The notes beneath the pieces are model-generated. The model was not told the DNA's origin, ran no database searches, and saw only the letters and a program-made list of their open reading frames with translations. 44,093 bases of DNA from CAYVQF01 sp964454015 (GTDB lineage Bacteria > Myxococcota_A > Bradymonadia > UBA4248). Location of the stretch: NCBI GenBank assembly GCA_964454015.1, contig CAYVQF010000052.1, forward strand, positions 1 through 44,093. The letters are read 5' to 3'. This document shows, in pieces, positions 8,281 through 16,359 of the stretch; position 1 is the stretch's first letter; each line of letters starts with the position of its first letter. The position numbers were made by a program, and so were the translations under genes.

Positions 8281-10002
8281 ATGTTCACCATTGAAGTCAA
8301 TGGCCGTAGCTTGGAAGCCAACGAGGGCGAGACCCTTCTGGAGACGTTGAACCGTGGTGGTATCGATGTTCCCACGTTGTGCCACATCAAGGGTCTCAGC
8401 CCGACGGGCGCTTGCCGCTTGTGCGCCGTCGAAGTCGAGGGGATGCGCAACCTGGTCCCGAGCTGTGCTTTTCCGACGCAGCCGGGGATGAAGGTGCAGA
8501 CGCACTCGGCACGGGCGGTGCGGGCGCGCAAGACGATCATCGAGTTGCTGCTGGCGGATCACCCCCAGGATTGCAACTATTGTGTGCGCAACAACACCTG
8601 TGAGTTACAGGATCTTGCGGCCAACCTCGGGGTGCGCCTGCACCGTTATGGGACCTATCAGAAGGGGGATCACCTCGATCTTTCGAGCCCGTCCATCGTC
8701 CGCGATCCAGGTAAGTGCATTTTGTGCGGTCGCTGTGTGCGGGTGTGCGAAGAGATTCAGGGCGTTGCGTGTATCGATTTCGTGAACCGCGGCAGCCAGA
8801 CCGTGGTGGGTACGGCGTTCAATCAGGGGATGAACATTTCGAGCTGTATCAACTGCGGTCAGTGTGTGATGGTGTGTCCCACGGGGGCGTTGCGTGAGAA
8901 GAGCAATGTCAAGGACGTGGTGACGGCGCTGGAGAATCCGAAGAAGGTGGTGGTGGTGCAGCATGCGCCCGCTATCTCGGTGAGTATCGCAGAGGAGTTT
9001 GGTCTCCCTGCGGGTCACGACGCGGTGGGTGTGCTCAACGCGGCGTTGCGCCACCTTGGCTTCTCTTTCGTGTTTCCCACGGCCTTTTCGGCAGATCTGA
9101 CGATCATGGAAGAGGCCAGTGAGTTGGTGGCGCGGATCAAGAGCGGCGGCACCTTGCCGATGTTCACGAGCTGTTCCCCAGGGTGGATACGCTTTGTCGA
9201 GCAGTTCTATCCGGAGTTCATTCCCAACCTGTCCACTTGCAAGAGCCCGCAGCAGATGTTGGGGGCGATCATCAAGAGCTACTTTGCCGAGCAACGTGGC
9301 TTGAGCCCCGCCGATATCTTCAGTGTGGCCCTGATGCCGTGCACGGCCAAGAAGGCAGAGGCCGGGCGGGTAGAGATGCTGCGGGATCACGTCGCCGACA
9401 TCGATGCGGTGTTGACGACGCGGGAGTTGGCGCGTTTGGTGCGACGGCATGGCTTGGATCTGCGTCGGCTCCAACCGGAGGAGGCAGACGCCCCCTTTGG
9501 GCAGCGCTCCTCTGCGGGTAAGCTCTTTGCCGGCAGCGGCGGTGTCATGGAGGCGGCTTTGCGCACGGCGCACTTCATGCTCACTGGGGAAGAGCTCGCG
9601 AAGCTGGAGGTGGTGCCGGTGCGCGGCCTGAATGGGATCAAGGAGGCCAAGATCAGCGTCGCCGGTCTCGAGCTTGGGGTGGCTGTGGTGAGTGGCCTCT
9701 CGAACGCGCGTGAGGTGTTGGAGCAGATCAAGGCGGGCCGCCAGGATCTGCACTTCATCGAGGTGATGACGTGCCCCGGTGGCTGTGTGGCTGGTGGTGG
9801 TCAGCCGCATGGTTCAGAGCCCGACGCGGTGCGGGCACGGCTGCAGCGCCTCTATACGATTGATGCCGAAGACACGCTGCGGGTCAGCCATCGCAACACG
9901 GATGTCCGCCACTTGTACGAGTCGTTCCTAGGTGAACCGCTGGGCGAGAAGAGTCACCATCTCTTGCACACGCACTACCACCCGCATCACGTGGTCAAAT
10001 GA
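8281..10002 (+). CDS. hydA: [FeFe]-hydrogenase catalytic subunit HydA
   Basis: The protein is 573 residues and catalyses reversible H2 formation. The order is: 2Fe-2S domain (C34, C45, C48, C62), His-Cys3 4Fe-4S site (H94, C98, C101, C107), two-cluster ferredoxin domain (C146/149/152/156 and C189/192/195/199), then the H-cluster domain. Its signatures are L1 TSCSPGW (C298), L2 MPCTAKK (C354) and L3 MTCPGGCVAGGGQP (C498, C502), so all four H-cluster ligands are present. S299 occupies the place of the proton-relay Cys that makes TSCCP in well-studied enzymes such as CpI. The acidic IMEEA and the CKSP serine of the same proton path are kept. AGAGGAG precedes ATG 8281. With hydC and hydB it forms a complete trimeric gene set; maturases must be encoded elsewhere. 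Confidence 0.96.
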   Translation: MFTIEVNGRSLEANEGETLLETLNRGGIDVPTLCHIKGLSPTGACRLCAVEVEGMRNLVPSCAFPTQPGMKVQTHSARAVRARKTIIELLLADHPQDCNYCVRNNTCELQDLAANLGVRLHRYGTYQKGDHLDLSSPSIVRDPGKCILCGRCVRVCEEIQGVACIDFVNRGSQTVVGTAFNQGMNISSCINCGQCVMVCPTGALREKSNVKDVVTALENPKKVVVVQHAPAISVSIAEEFGLPAGHDAVGVLNAALRHLGFSFVFPTAFSADLTIMEEASELVARIKSGGTLPMFTSCSPGWIRFVEQFYPEFIPNLSTCKSPQQMLGAIIKSYFAEQRGLSPADIFSVALMPCTAKKAEAGRVEMLRDHVADIDAVLTTRELARLVRRHGLDLRRLQPEEADAPFGQRSSAGKLFAGSGGVMEAALRTAHFMLTGEELAKLEVVPVRGLNGIKEAKISVAGLELGVAVVSGLSNAREVLEQIKAGRQDLHFIEVMTCPGGCVAGGGQPHGSEPDAVRARLQRLYTIDAEDTLRVSHRNTDVRHLYESFLGEPLGEKSHHLLHTHYHPHHVVK

Positions 10003-10140
10003 GGCTGGGTCGGCCGCGGTCTTTTTTCGCAGCGGTGTGCTGGGGAATTGGCCAGGCATGACTACCTTGGTTGAGGCGGTGGAGAGCGCCGCCGGCAACG
10101 TAACATTCCCAGGCTCTGGTCTGGGGACAGAGTCGCTCCC

Positions 10141-12186
10141 ATGACCTTGAACAAGCCCCCGCAGTTGGTGATGACCGTCCGGAAGCGCTGTCGCATGTGT
10201 TACACCTGCGTGCGCGAGTGTCCGGCCAAGGCGATTCGGATCGCCGATGGCCAGGCCAAGGTGATGATCGAGCGCTGTATTGGCTGCGGCAACTGCATCC
10301 ACGTGTGCAGCCAGGGGGCCAAGCAGATGATTTCCACCATCCCGCAGGTGGGTGAGCTGCTCAATGGCGATCACACGCTGGCGGCGATCGTGGCGCCGAG
10401 TTTCCCGGCGGAGTTCACCGACATCGAGCCCCAGACGCTGGTGGGGATGATCCGCTCCTTGGGCTTTGACCTGGTGGCTGAGGTGTCTTTTGGCGCGGAT
10501 CTGGTGGCGCGAGCCTACCGCGAGTTGCTGCAATCAGAGGCGCGTTTCATCACCACCTCGTGTCCAGCGGTGGTGGCATTCATCGCGCGCTATTGTCCAC
10601 AGCTCATCGATTCTCTGGCGCCGGTGGTCTCACCGATGGTCGCCATGGCGCGGGTGCTGCGCGCCATTCATGGTGAGGACTTGCGGGTGGTCTTCATCGG
10701 CCCTTGTATCGCCAAAAAGGGTGAGGCGACGGCGGTGGAGGTGGAGAACGAGATTGACGGGGTGATCACTTTCATCGAGCTGCGGGAGATGTTCATGCAT
10801 CGCCGGGTGGCGCAGAGTCAGTATGGTCCATCTGACTTCGATCCGCCCCATGGTCGGCTGGGCTCGCTCTTTGCGCTACAGGGTGGTGAGCTGCAGGCGG
10901 CAGGGATCACGGAAGACCTGATGAACGACCAGGCGATTTCCGTCGATGGCCACAAGAATTTCGTGTCAGCCATCCGCTCGTTCGAGGCGGGCAATTTTCA
11001 CGCGCGGGTCCTGGATGTGCTCTGCTGCGAAGGGTGCGTGATGGGGCAGGGCATGAGCAGCAGCGAGAGCCACTTTACGCGTCGCTCGCGGGTGTCGAAG
11101 TATGTGCGCGAGCGGGTCGCTTCGCAGGAGGAGGCGACGTGGCAGGAGCAAATGGATCGTTTCGCCGATTTGGATCTGTCGCGCATTTTTCTCACTCGGG
11201 ATCAGCGCATTCGCCCGCCTTCCGATGAAGAGTTGGCTGACATCATGCGTGCCATGGGCAAGCATCACCCGTCGGACGAGCTCAACTGCGGTGCCTGTGG
11301 CTATGAGACCTGCCGGGACCATGCGGTGGCGATATTCAAGGGCTTGGCCGAGTCTGAGATGTGCCTGCCCTACACCATCGAGAAGCTGCACCACACGGTG
11401 ACGGAGCTGCACTCTTCCAACGCGCTGCTGGCCAATACGCAGGAGGCGCTCTCCCATTCGGAGCGGTTGGCGAGCATGGGTCAGCTCGCGGCGGGCATTG
11501 CCCATGAGGTGAACAACCCGCTGGGCGTGGTGTTGATGTATGCGCATTTGCTGCGGGAGCAGTGTCCAGCCGATTCGCCTTTCATGGCGGATCTGGACAT
11601 GATCGTGCGGGAGGCCGACCGGTGTAAGAAGATTGTCGCGGGTTTGTTGAATTTTGCCCGCCAAAACAAGGTGCTGCGCAAACAGGTGGATGTGGTCGAG
11701 TTGCTCGAGCGCTGCGTGCGCAACGTCCGTTCGACGTCTGGCGTGCGGATCTTGACCAACATGCAGATGGAGAATCCTTACGCGGAGCTCGACGCGGATC
11801 AGATCATCCAGGTCATTACCAACCTGGTGGCCAATGCCCATGACGCGATGCCTCAGGGCGGGACCTTGACCGTGTCGGCGCGCGAGAAGGGCGATGATAT
11901 CGCGATCGCCATCAGCGACACCGGTGTGGGCATCTCACCGGACAATCTCAAGCGGGTGTTCGAGCCCTTCTTTACCACCAAGGAATTTGGTAAAGGCACG
12001 GGATTGGGCTTGTCGATGGCCTATGGCATCGTCAAGATGCACCGCGGGCAGATCACGGTGCAATCCAATGCAGATATCGCCCACGGGCCGACGGGGACGA
12101 CTTTTTTGATGACGTTGCCCAGGCGCAACACCCAGGACAAGGCGATAGGCGCTGGCAACGGTGTGATGAGCAATGGCGCCGCTTAG
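10141..12186 (+). CDS. Sensory [FeFe]-hydrogenase-like protein fused to a histidine kinase
   Basis: The protein is 681 residues. Domains in order: two 4Fe-4S ferredoxin motifs (C17/20/23/27 and C46/49/52/56); an H-cluster-type domain (about 75-320) with TTSCPAVV (C141), GPCIAKK (C189) and LCCEGC (C295, C299); a further 4Fe-4S motif NCGACGYETC...C (C383, C386, C391, C408); a coiled linker; HisKA with H455 in IAHEVNNP; and HATPase_c (N565, DTGVGI, FEPFFTTK, GKGTGLGL). The diverged L1-L3 loops match the putative sensory group C/D hydrogenases rather than catalytic group A. The likely role is cytosolic sensing of H2 or ferredoxin redox state and phosphorylation of the receivers encoded next. No PAS domain is visible between the Fe-S domain and the kinase. 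It starts 138 bases after hydA. The sensing role is inferred from architecture and family. Confidence 0.93.
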   Translation: MTLNKPPQLVMTVRKRCRMCYTCVRECPAKAIRIADGQAKVMIERCIGCGNCIHVCSQGAKQMISTIPQVGELLNGDHTLAAIVAPSFPAEFTDIEPQTLVGMIRSLGFDLVAEVSFGADLVARAYRELLQSEARFITTSCPAVVAFIARYCPQLIDSLAPVVSPMVAMARVLRAIHGEDLRVVFIGPCIAKKGEATAVEVENEIDGVITFIELREMFMHRRVAQSQYGPSDFDPPHGRLGSLFALQGGELQAAGITEDLMNDQAISVDGHKNFVSAIRSFEAGNFHARVLDVLCCEGCVMGQGMSSSESHFTRRSRVSKYVRERVASQEEATWQEQMDRFADLDLSRIFLTRDQRIRPPSDEELADIMRAMGKHHPSDELNCGACGYETCRDHAVAIFKGLAESEMCLPYTIEKLHHTVTELHSSNALLANTQEALSHSERLASMGQLAAGIAHEVNNPLGVVLMYAHLLREQCPADSPFMADLDMIVREADRCKKIVAGLLNFARQNKVLRKQVDVVELLERCVRNVRSTSGVRILTNMQMENPYAELDADQIIQVITNLVANAHDAMPQGGTLTVSAREKGDDIAIAISDTGVGISPDNLKRVFEPFFTTKEFGKGTGLGLSMAYGIVKMHRGQITVQSNADIAHGPTGTTFLMTLPRRNTQDKAIGAGNGVMSNGAA

Positions 12187-12213
12187 TTGGCGCCACCAGC
12201 AAGGGAAGCAAGA

Positions 12214-12615
12214 ATGAGCACAGCAGGTACGAACAAGACCATTTTGGTGGTGGATGATGACGTGGATTTCGTGGAGCAACAGGAGATCCAGCTCAAGCAC
12301 GCGGGATACCACGTGGTGACGGCCAACTCCGTGGCAGAGGCGGAGGAGGTTCTGTTGACGGTGCAGCCCGACTTGGCCCTCATCGACTTGATGATGGAGC
12401 ACGTTGACGGTGGTTTCGTCTTGGCCTATAGGATCAAGCGGCGCTACCCCAACACCCCGGTGATTATGGCGACGAGCGTAGCCAGTGAGACGGGGATGGA
12501 GTTTGAAGCCAAGACGGATGACGAGAAATCCTGGATCAAGGCGGACCTGCTGTTGGCGAAGCCGATTCGCTTCGAGCAGCTCAAGCGTGAGTTGGATCGC
12601 TTGCTGGGTGATTGA
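12214..12615 (+). CDS. Single-domain response regulator
   Basis: A receiver of 133 residues from ATG 12214, chosen over the upstream TTG because AAGGGAAG precedes it. Receiver residues are complete: D14/D15, phospho-acceptor D58 in LIDLMMEH, T87, and K116 in LAKPIRF. The loop after T87 is longer than usual and charged (EAKTDDEKSW), a variation seen in some stand-alone receivers. There is no output domain. It lies 27 bases after the sensory hydrogenase-kinase, and its stop overlaps the next gene's start. It is therefore the most likely direct phosphate acceptor of that kinase, acting as a shuttle or by protein binding. Confidence 0.9.
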   Translation: MSTAGTNKTILVVDDDVDFVEQQEIQLKHAGYHVVTANSVAEAEEVLLTVQPDLALIDLMMEHVDGGFVLAYRIKRRYPNTPVIMATSVASETGMEFEAKTDDEKSWIKADLLLAKPIRFEQLKRELDRLLGD

Positions 12616-13793
12616 TGATGGAAGAGGTCATCAGGGTTCTTGGGGTCGATGACGAAGAGGGGATGCGATTGGGGGTGCAGCGGGTGCTGCAGGGTTTCGT
12701 GCTGAATCTCCCCGATTTGGATACCACCTTGCGTTTCGAGGTGACCTCGGCTGCTGATGGCGAGTCGGCCATCGCCTGTTTGGGTTCGGCGACCTTCGAC
12801 ATCATGCTCTTGGACCACAAGATGCCCGGCTTGAGTGGCTTGGATGTGATGGCGTGGTTGCAGGAGCGGCGCGAGCAACAGAGCGCTGAGCAAGGCGAGG
12901 GGGCCAAGGACTTCGAGCCGCTGACGATCATGGTGACGGCCTACGCGTCCTTGGATACGGCGGTCGAGGCGATGAAGCGCGGCGCCTTCGACTTTTTGGC
13001 CAAACCCTTTACGCCGGCGGAGATTCGCTCGGTGGTGCGCAAGGCGGCGACGCATCTCATGGTGCAGCGGCAAGCGCGCAAGCTCGCGGAAGAGAAGCGC
13101 CGCTTGCGCTTCGAGTTCATCTCCGTGCTGGCTCACGAGTTGAAGGCGCCGCTGAACTCGATCGAGGGCTACCTAGAGATCGTGCGCTCCAAGAGCGCAG
13201 GCGACGATCAGGCGACCTATGATCGGATGATCGAGCGCTGCATTACCCGCCTGCAGAGCATGCGGAAGCTGATCATGGATCTCCTCGATTCGACTCGGGT
13301 GGAGAGTGGCACCAAGCCCAGGGAGATGACGCAGATCAATCTCTTGGAGGTCGCCAAGACGGCGCTGGAGACGGTGCAGCCTGAAGCGACGGCGCGCGGT
13401 ATCACGCTGCGCCTGCCGACGGAGACGCCGGTCATGATTCGCGCCGATGCGGCCGAGATCGACATCATCTTCAACAACCTCATCTCCAATGCGGTCAAGT
13501 ACAATCGGGATGGCGGTGAGGTGGAAGTCGCCCTCTACGAAAGGGATGACAAGATCGAGATCGCTGTGCGCGACACGGGGATAGGTCTGAGTCCTGATGA
13601 GGCTGCCAAGCTGTTCAAGGATTTCGTTCGCATCAAGAACCGCATGACCAAAGGGATTTTGGGGACCGGCTTGGGCCTGGCCACGGTCAAGAAAGTGGCC
13701 CAGCTCTATCACGGGGACGTCCAGGTCGAGAGCCAACCCGAGGTTGGCTCCGTTTTTCGAGTGACCTTGGCCAAGGAGGAGGTCAAGCCCTGA
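12615..13793 (+). CDS. Receiver-histidine kinase hybrid (REC-HisKA-HATPase)
   Basis: The protein is 392 residues from ATG 12615, which shares one base with the preceding stop; ATG 12618 is also possible. An N-terminal receiver (phospho-acceptor D67 in LLDHKMPG, T108, K130 in AKPF) is joined to a HisKA domain with H174 in LAHELKAP. A HATPase_c follows, with an 'NNLISNAVKY' N box, DTGIGL and GTGLGLATV. An insertion rich in Gln and Glu sits inside the receiver at about residues 86-100. A receiver placed ahead of a kinase core usually lets one kinase be switched by another, so this protein can relay or gate the signal of the sensory hydrogenase-kinase. No DNA-binding or other output domain is present. 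Confidence 0.92.
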   Translation: MMEEVIRVLGVDDEEGMRLGVQRVLQGFVLNLPDLDTTLRFEVTSAADGESAIACLGSATFDIMLLDHKMPGLSGLDVMAWLQERREQQSAEQGEGAKDFEPLTIMVTAYASLDTAVEAMKRGAFDFLAKPFTPAEIRSVVRKAATHLMVQRQARKLAEEKRRLRFEFISVLAHELKAPLNSIEGYLEIVRSKSAGDDQATYDRMIERCITRLQSMRKLIMDLLDSTRVESGTKPREMTQINLLEVAKTALETVQPEATARGITLRLPTETPVMIRADAAEIDIIFNNLISNAVKYNRDGGEVEVALYERDDKIEIAVRDTGIGLSPDEAAKLFKDFVRIKNRMTKGILGTGLGLATVKKVAQLYHGDVQVESQPEVGSVFRVTLAKEEVKP

Positions 13794-13802
13794 GGAGGGC
13801 AG

Positions 13803-13822
13803 GGGCGGAACTTTTGCCGCCC
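13803..13822 (+). terminator. Weak terminator-like hairpin after the first hydrogenase/signalling operon
   Basis: GGGCGG (13803-13808) and CCGCCC (13817-13822) form a perfect 6-bp stem with an 8-base loop, ten bases after the kinase stop. Only a short TCTTT follows at about 13826-13830, so termination would be weak. Confidence 0.4.
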
Positions 13823-13904
13823 GGGTCTTTCGTGTCATCTTGGCAGGGATGTGAGTTCGGAGTGAACTCAGGTGCGAAGCAACCTCTTCTCCGGGATGCG
13901 GTAG

Positions 13905-14735
13905 ATGCTGCGTGATACGCTGCTATTGGTGATACTCTCATGCGCCGCCTTGTTGGGTTGTGGGCGCGAGGCGAGTGTGCACGCCGTGCTGGCCGAGAGC
14001 GGGGCGAAGGAATCGGTGGACCCTCCGGCTTCGGCGAGAGCCACCGAGGCGGCGCCCGAGGTGGCGGCGACGATCCCAGAGCCCTTACCGGATCTGGGCG
14101 AAGCGCAGGCGGCGCTGGAGGTGGGAGCGGCGTTGGCGGGGGCTGGCAGCCGCTGGCGCCTGGGCTACCGCGGTCTGCCGCGGAACTCCCGCCAGACCGT
14201 GGAGGGCTATTGGCTCGGGTCGCGGCCCAGTGCGGCCAACGTTGACGAGCTCTTTGCGCGCGGCGTGCGGGCCATCGTCAGTGGGATACGTCTCGAGGAA
14301 GAGGTGTTGGCGCGGGCGCGTGCCCTGGGTGTGCACCACGTCAATGTGCCCTTTGGTGGACGCTTTCCGAATCACCGTCTCATCGTCGAGGGGATCGCGG
14401 GCTTTGATCCGCGGGAGGTCTTCATCCACTGTGAGCATGGCGGGGATCGCTCTGGGGCGATACTGGCCTTTCTCCTCGCCGTTCGTCATCAGTGGCCCAT
14501 CGAGCGGGCGCTGCTGGCGGTGGCTTTCCCGGGCCAACGCGATGTGCGTGGCTTGGTCGAGGTCCTGGAAGAGCGGGGCTTTCGGGTTAGTTCGGAAGAG
14601 CAGAGCCGTTATGTGGGCATCTACTCGGCTGAGCGCAACGGTGGTTTTGGCGGGTTGAAGATTCGGGGTCCTGCCTATCGCCGACTGGTGAGCACGACCA
14701 TTGACGCGATTCACGCATCGGAGCGGCTCAACTAG
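13905..14735 (+). CDS. Lipoprotein with a dual-specificity/tyrosine phosphatase-like domain
   Basis: The protein is 276 residues. A hydrophobic N-terminus ends in the lipobox LLGC (C19), so it is probably exported and lipid-anchored. A low-complexity Ala/Glu/Pro spacer (about 25-80) follows. The C-terminal domain (about 85-245) has the Cys-x5-Arg phosphatase loop HCEHGGDRS, with nucleophile C176 and R182, preceded by a typical 'GVHHVNVPFGG' strand-turn. This matches the DSP/tyrosine phosphatase superfamily, including bacterial enzymes that act on phosphotyrosine or phosphoinositide-type substrates; the substrate is unknown. A lipid-anchored phosphatase outside the cytoplasm would not act on the neighbouring two-component proteins, so a direct role in that pathway is unlikely. 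Its stop codon overlaps that of the converging glycosyltransferase gene by 8 bases. Confidence 0.82.
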   Translation: MLRDTLLLVILSCAALLGCGREASVHAVLAESGAKESVDPPASARATEAAPEVAATIPEPLPDLGEAQAALEVGAALAGAGSRWRLGYRGLPRNSRQTVEGYWLGSRPSAANVDELFARGVRAIVSGIRLEEEVLARARALGVHHVNVPFGGRFPNHRLIVEGIAGFDPREVFIHCEHGGDRSGAILAFLLAVRHQWPIERALLAVAFPGQRDVRGLVEVLEERGFRVSSEEQSRYVGIYSAERNGGFGGLKIRGPAYRRLVSTTIDAIHASERLN

Positions 14736-15831
14736 AGAATTTGTCGAGGGCGAGCCACCAGGTGCCGAGGGCCTCGCCGAAGTGATCCTTGTCGCGTCCA
14801 GCGTAGGCGAGGACCATGGCGGCGCTACAGCGTTCGGCGGCTTGCGGGGAGGAAAAACCCAGGCGTCGACCGGCCTTTCGTCGCAGGCTTTGGGGGTCTT
14901 CGACGAGGTGTTGGAGGAGGTGCAGGAGCTGGCGTTGGGGAGAGACGAGGTCGCTGGCGACCCAAGCGAGGCCGGTGTCGTGTAGGATCCTGGCGTTGCG
15001 GAGATGCTCAGCGCGCCGGGGGCCTTGGGCGGGCACGAGTATGCAGGGGCAGCCGACGACGGCGAGCTCGGCACAGCGGACCGGGCCGGGTTGGGTGATG
15101 ACGAGATCTGCCCAGTGGTAGGCTTCGGCGGCGTCGAAGGGTTGGGTGGCGTGGAGGGCGCGCACCCCGGCCGCGGCGTAGGCGCGGAGGAGGGGGGCGG
15201 CTTTGGCGGTGGCGCTGTAATGGCGGACCCTGAGGGCTCGGCCGATGGGTGGGGGCAAGGCGCGAGCGACGGCCATCATCAGGGTGTCGAGTCGTTCTGG
15301 GGACGCGGTGCCGGCCAAGACCATGATGCGCAGCGGGAGGGCTTCCCGGCGCCTATTCGACGGTAGGCGCCACAGAGATGGGGCGACGGGGATGCCAGTG
15401 ACGGTGCCCTGGGCGCGGGCGCCTTGGGGACGTGGATCGGGCAAGCCCAGCAGAAGGCCATCAAAGAAGGGATGGAGGAGGCGTTGCCACGGTGCGGCGC
15501 GGCCGCCGATGTGCCAGATGACGCGGCGCGCGGGCCAGATGGCGGCGAGTAGGCTTTGCCATGCGCCCCCGGTGCAGAGGACGAGATCGGGTTGTTCTTG
15601 GCGCATCTGTCGCAGGGCGCGCAGGGGGGCGAGCCAAGGGTGGCCGAGGGGGTGGGTCAGGCTGCGGTGCAGTGGGCTGTGGGGAGGGTTGGGCATGGCC
15701 AGGGTCACGCTCCCCTGGCCTTGGTGTTGCCATTGGGTTGCGATGTGGCTGGCGGCTTCAGCCTCACCCCCGCGCCGTCCACCGAGGATGAAGAGGTGCA
15801 GGAAGAGGGGGTTGGACGTGTGAACCTCCAT
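14728..15831 (-). CDS. MurG-like GT-B family glycosyltransferase
   Basis: The protein is 367 residues. The N-terminal FILGGRRGGEAEAA resembles the glycine-rich loop of MurG-type enzymes but lacks the GGTGGH histidine. The C-terminal half has the nucleotide-sugar binding pattern TQPGPVRCAELAVVGCP, then ILVPAQG and LRNARIL, as in GT28/MurG. It therefore probably transfers a sugar from a nucleotide donor, but acceptor and product are unknown, and it need not be the true MurG because the canonical motif is altered. It is the last gene of the second hydrogenase operon, only 6 bases after hydC, which is an unexpected place for a glycosyltransferase. Its stop overlaps that of the converging phosphatase-like gene. 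Confidence 0.72.
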   Translation of the reverse strand: MEVHTSNPLFLHLFILGGRRGGEAEAASHIATQWQHQGQGSVTLAMPNPPHSPLHRSLTHPLGHPWLAPLRALRQMRQEQPDLVLCTGGAWQSLLAAIWPARRVIWHIGGRAAPWQRLLHPFFDGLLLGLPDPRPQGARAQGTVTGIPVAPSLWRLPSNRRREALPLRIMVLAGTASPERLDTLMMAVARALPPPIGRALRVRHYSATAKAAPLLRAYAAAGVRALHATQPFDAAEAYHWADLVITQPGPVRCAELAVVGCPCILVPAQGPRRAEHLRNARILHDTGLAWVASDLVSPQRQLLHLLQHLVEDPQSLRRKAGRRLGFSSPQAAERCSAAMVLAYAGRDKDHFGEALGTWWLALDKFSS

Positions 15832-15837
15832 GTTGGC

Positions 15838-16359
15838 TCAGCTCTCGTCGGGAAGGGCAGCGAAACGCTCGATGAGGTGCGGCACTTGGTCAGGGGTGAC
15901 TTGGGCGTGGATGTCGTGGCCGATCATGACCACGGGTGCCAGGCCGCAGGTGCCGAGGCAGGCGGCTTCGTGGAGCGAGAAGCGGCCGTTGCGGGTGCTT
16001 TGCCCGATGTCGATGCCGAGGTCGTCGCGGAAGCGTTCGGCGACCTTGTCGGCTCCCTTGACGTAGCAGGCGGTGCCCATACAGACGCTGATGGGCCATC
16101 TGCCGGGTGGGGAGAGGCGGAAGAGGTGGTAAAAGGAGGCGACGCCCGAGACTTCGGCGCTGGGTACGCCGAGGAGGGTGGCGACGGCGTCGAGGGCTGG
16201 GGGGGCCAGATAGCCTTCTTCTTGTTGGACTTGGTGGAGAATTTTGATGAGGTAGCTGCGCGCCCGCGGCGACTTGCGTGCCTGGTCGATGAGGGTGAGG
16301 ACAGAAGGCGGCAGGCGTCGCTGGGCTTGCTCGATGTGGGTGTTGGTGGCGGCGCTCAT
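15838..16359 (-). CDS. hydC: Second [FeFe]-hydrogenase subunit HydC (NuoE-like)
   Basis: The protein is 173 residues with the same fold and cysteine pattern as the copy at 5760-6272: C-x4-C in CMGTACYVKG and C-x3-C in CLGTCGLAP. The N-terminal helical part (ILHQVQQEEGYLAPPAL) is characteristic of the NuoE/HndA family. It should carry one 2Fe-2S cluster and relay electrons in the cytosolic trimeric complex. Its ATG overlaps the hydA stop by four bases (ATGA), which indicates translational coupling. The two HydC proteins clearly differ along their length, so this is an old paralogue or a separately acquired set rather than a recent duplication. Confidence 0.95.
   Translation of the reverse strand: MSAATNTHIEQAQRRLPPSVLTLIDQARKSPRARSYLIKILHQVQQEEGYLAPPALDAVATLLGVPSAEVSGVASFYHLFRLSPPGRWPISVCMGTACYVKGADKVAERFRDDLGIDIGQSTRNGRFSLHEAACLGTCGLAPVVMIGHDIHAQVTPDQVPHLIERFAALPDES

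Noticed and set aside
10003..10140. Possible terminator or separate promoter between hydA and the sensory hydrogenase-kinase gene
   Set aside because: A T6 tract lies at 10022-10027, but no convincing stem precedes it and no good -35/-10 pair was found. Co-transcription remains open.
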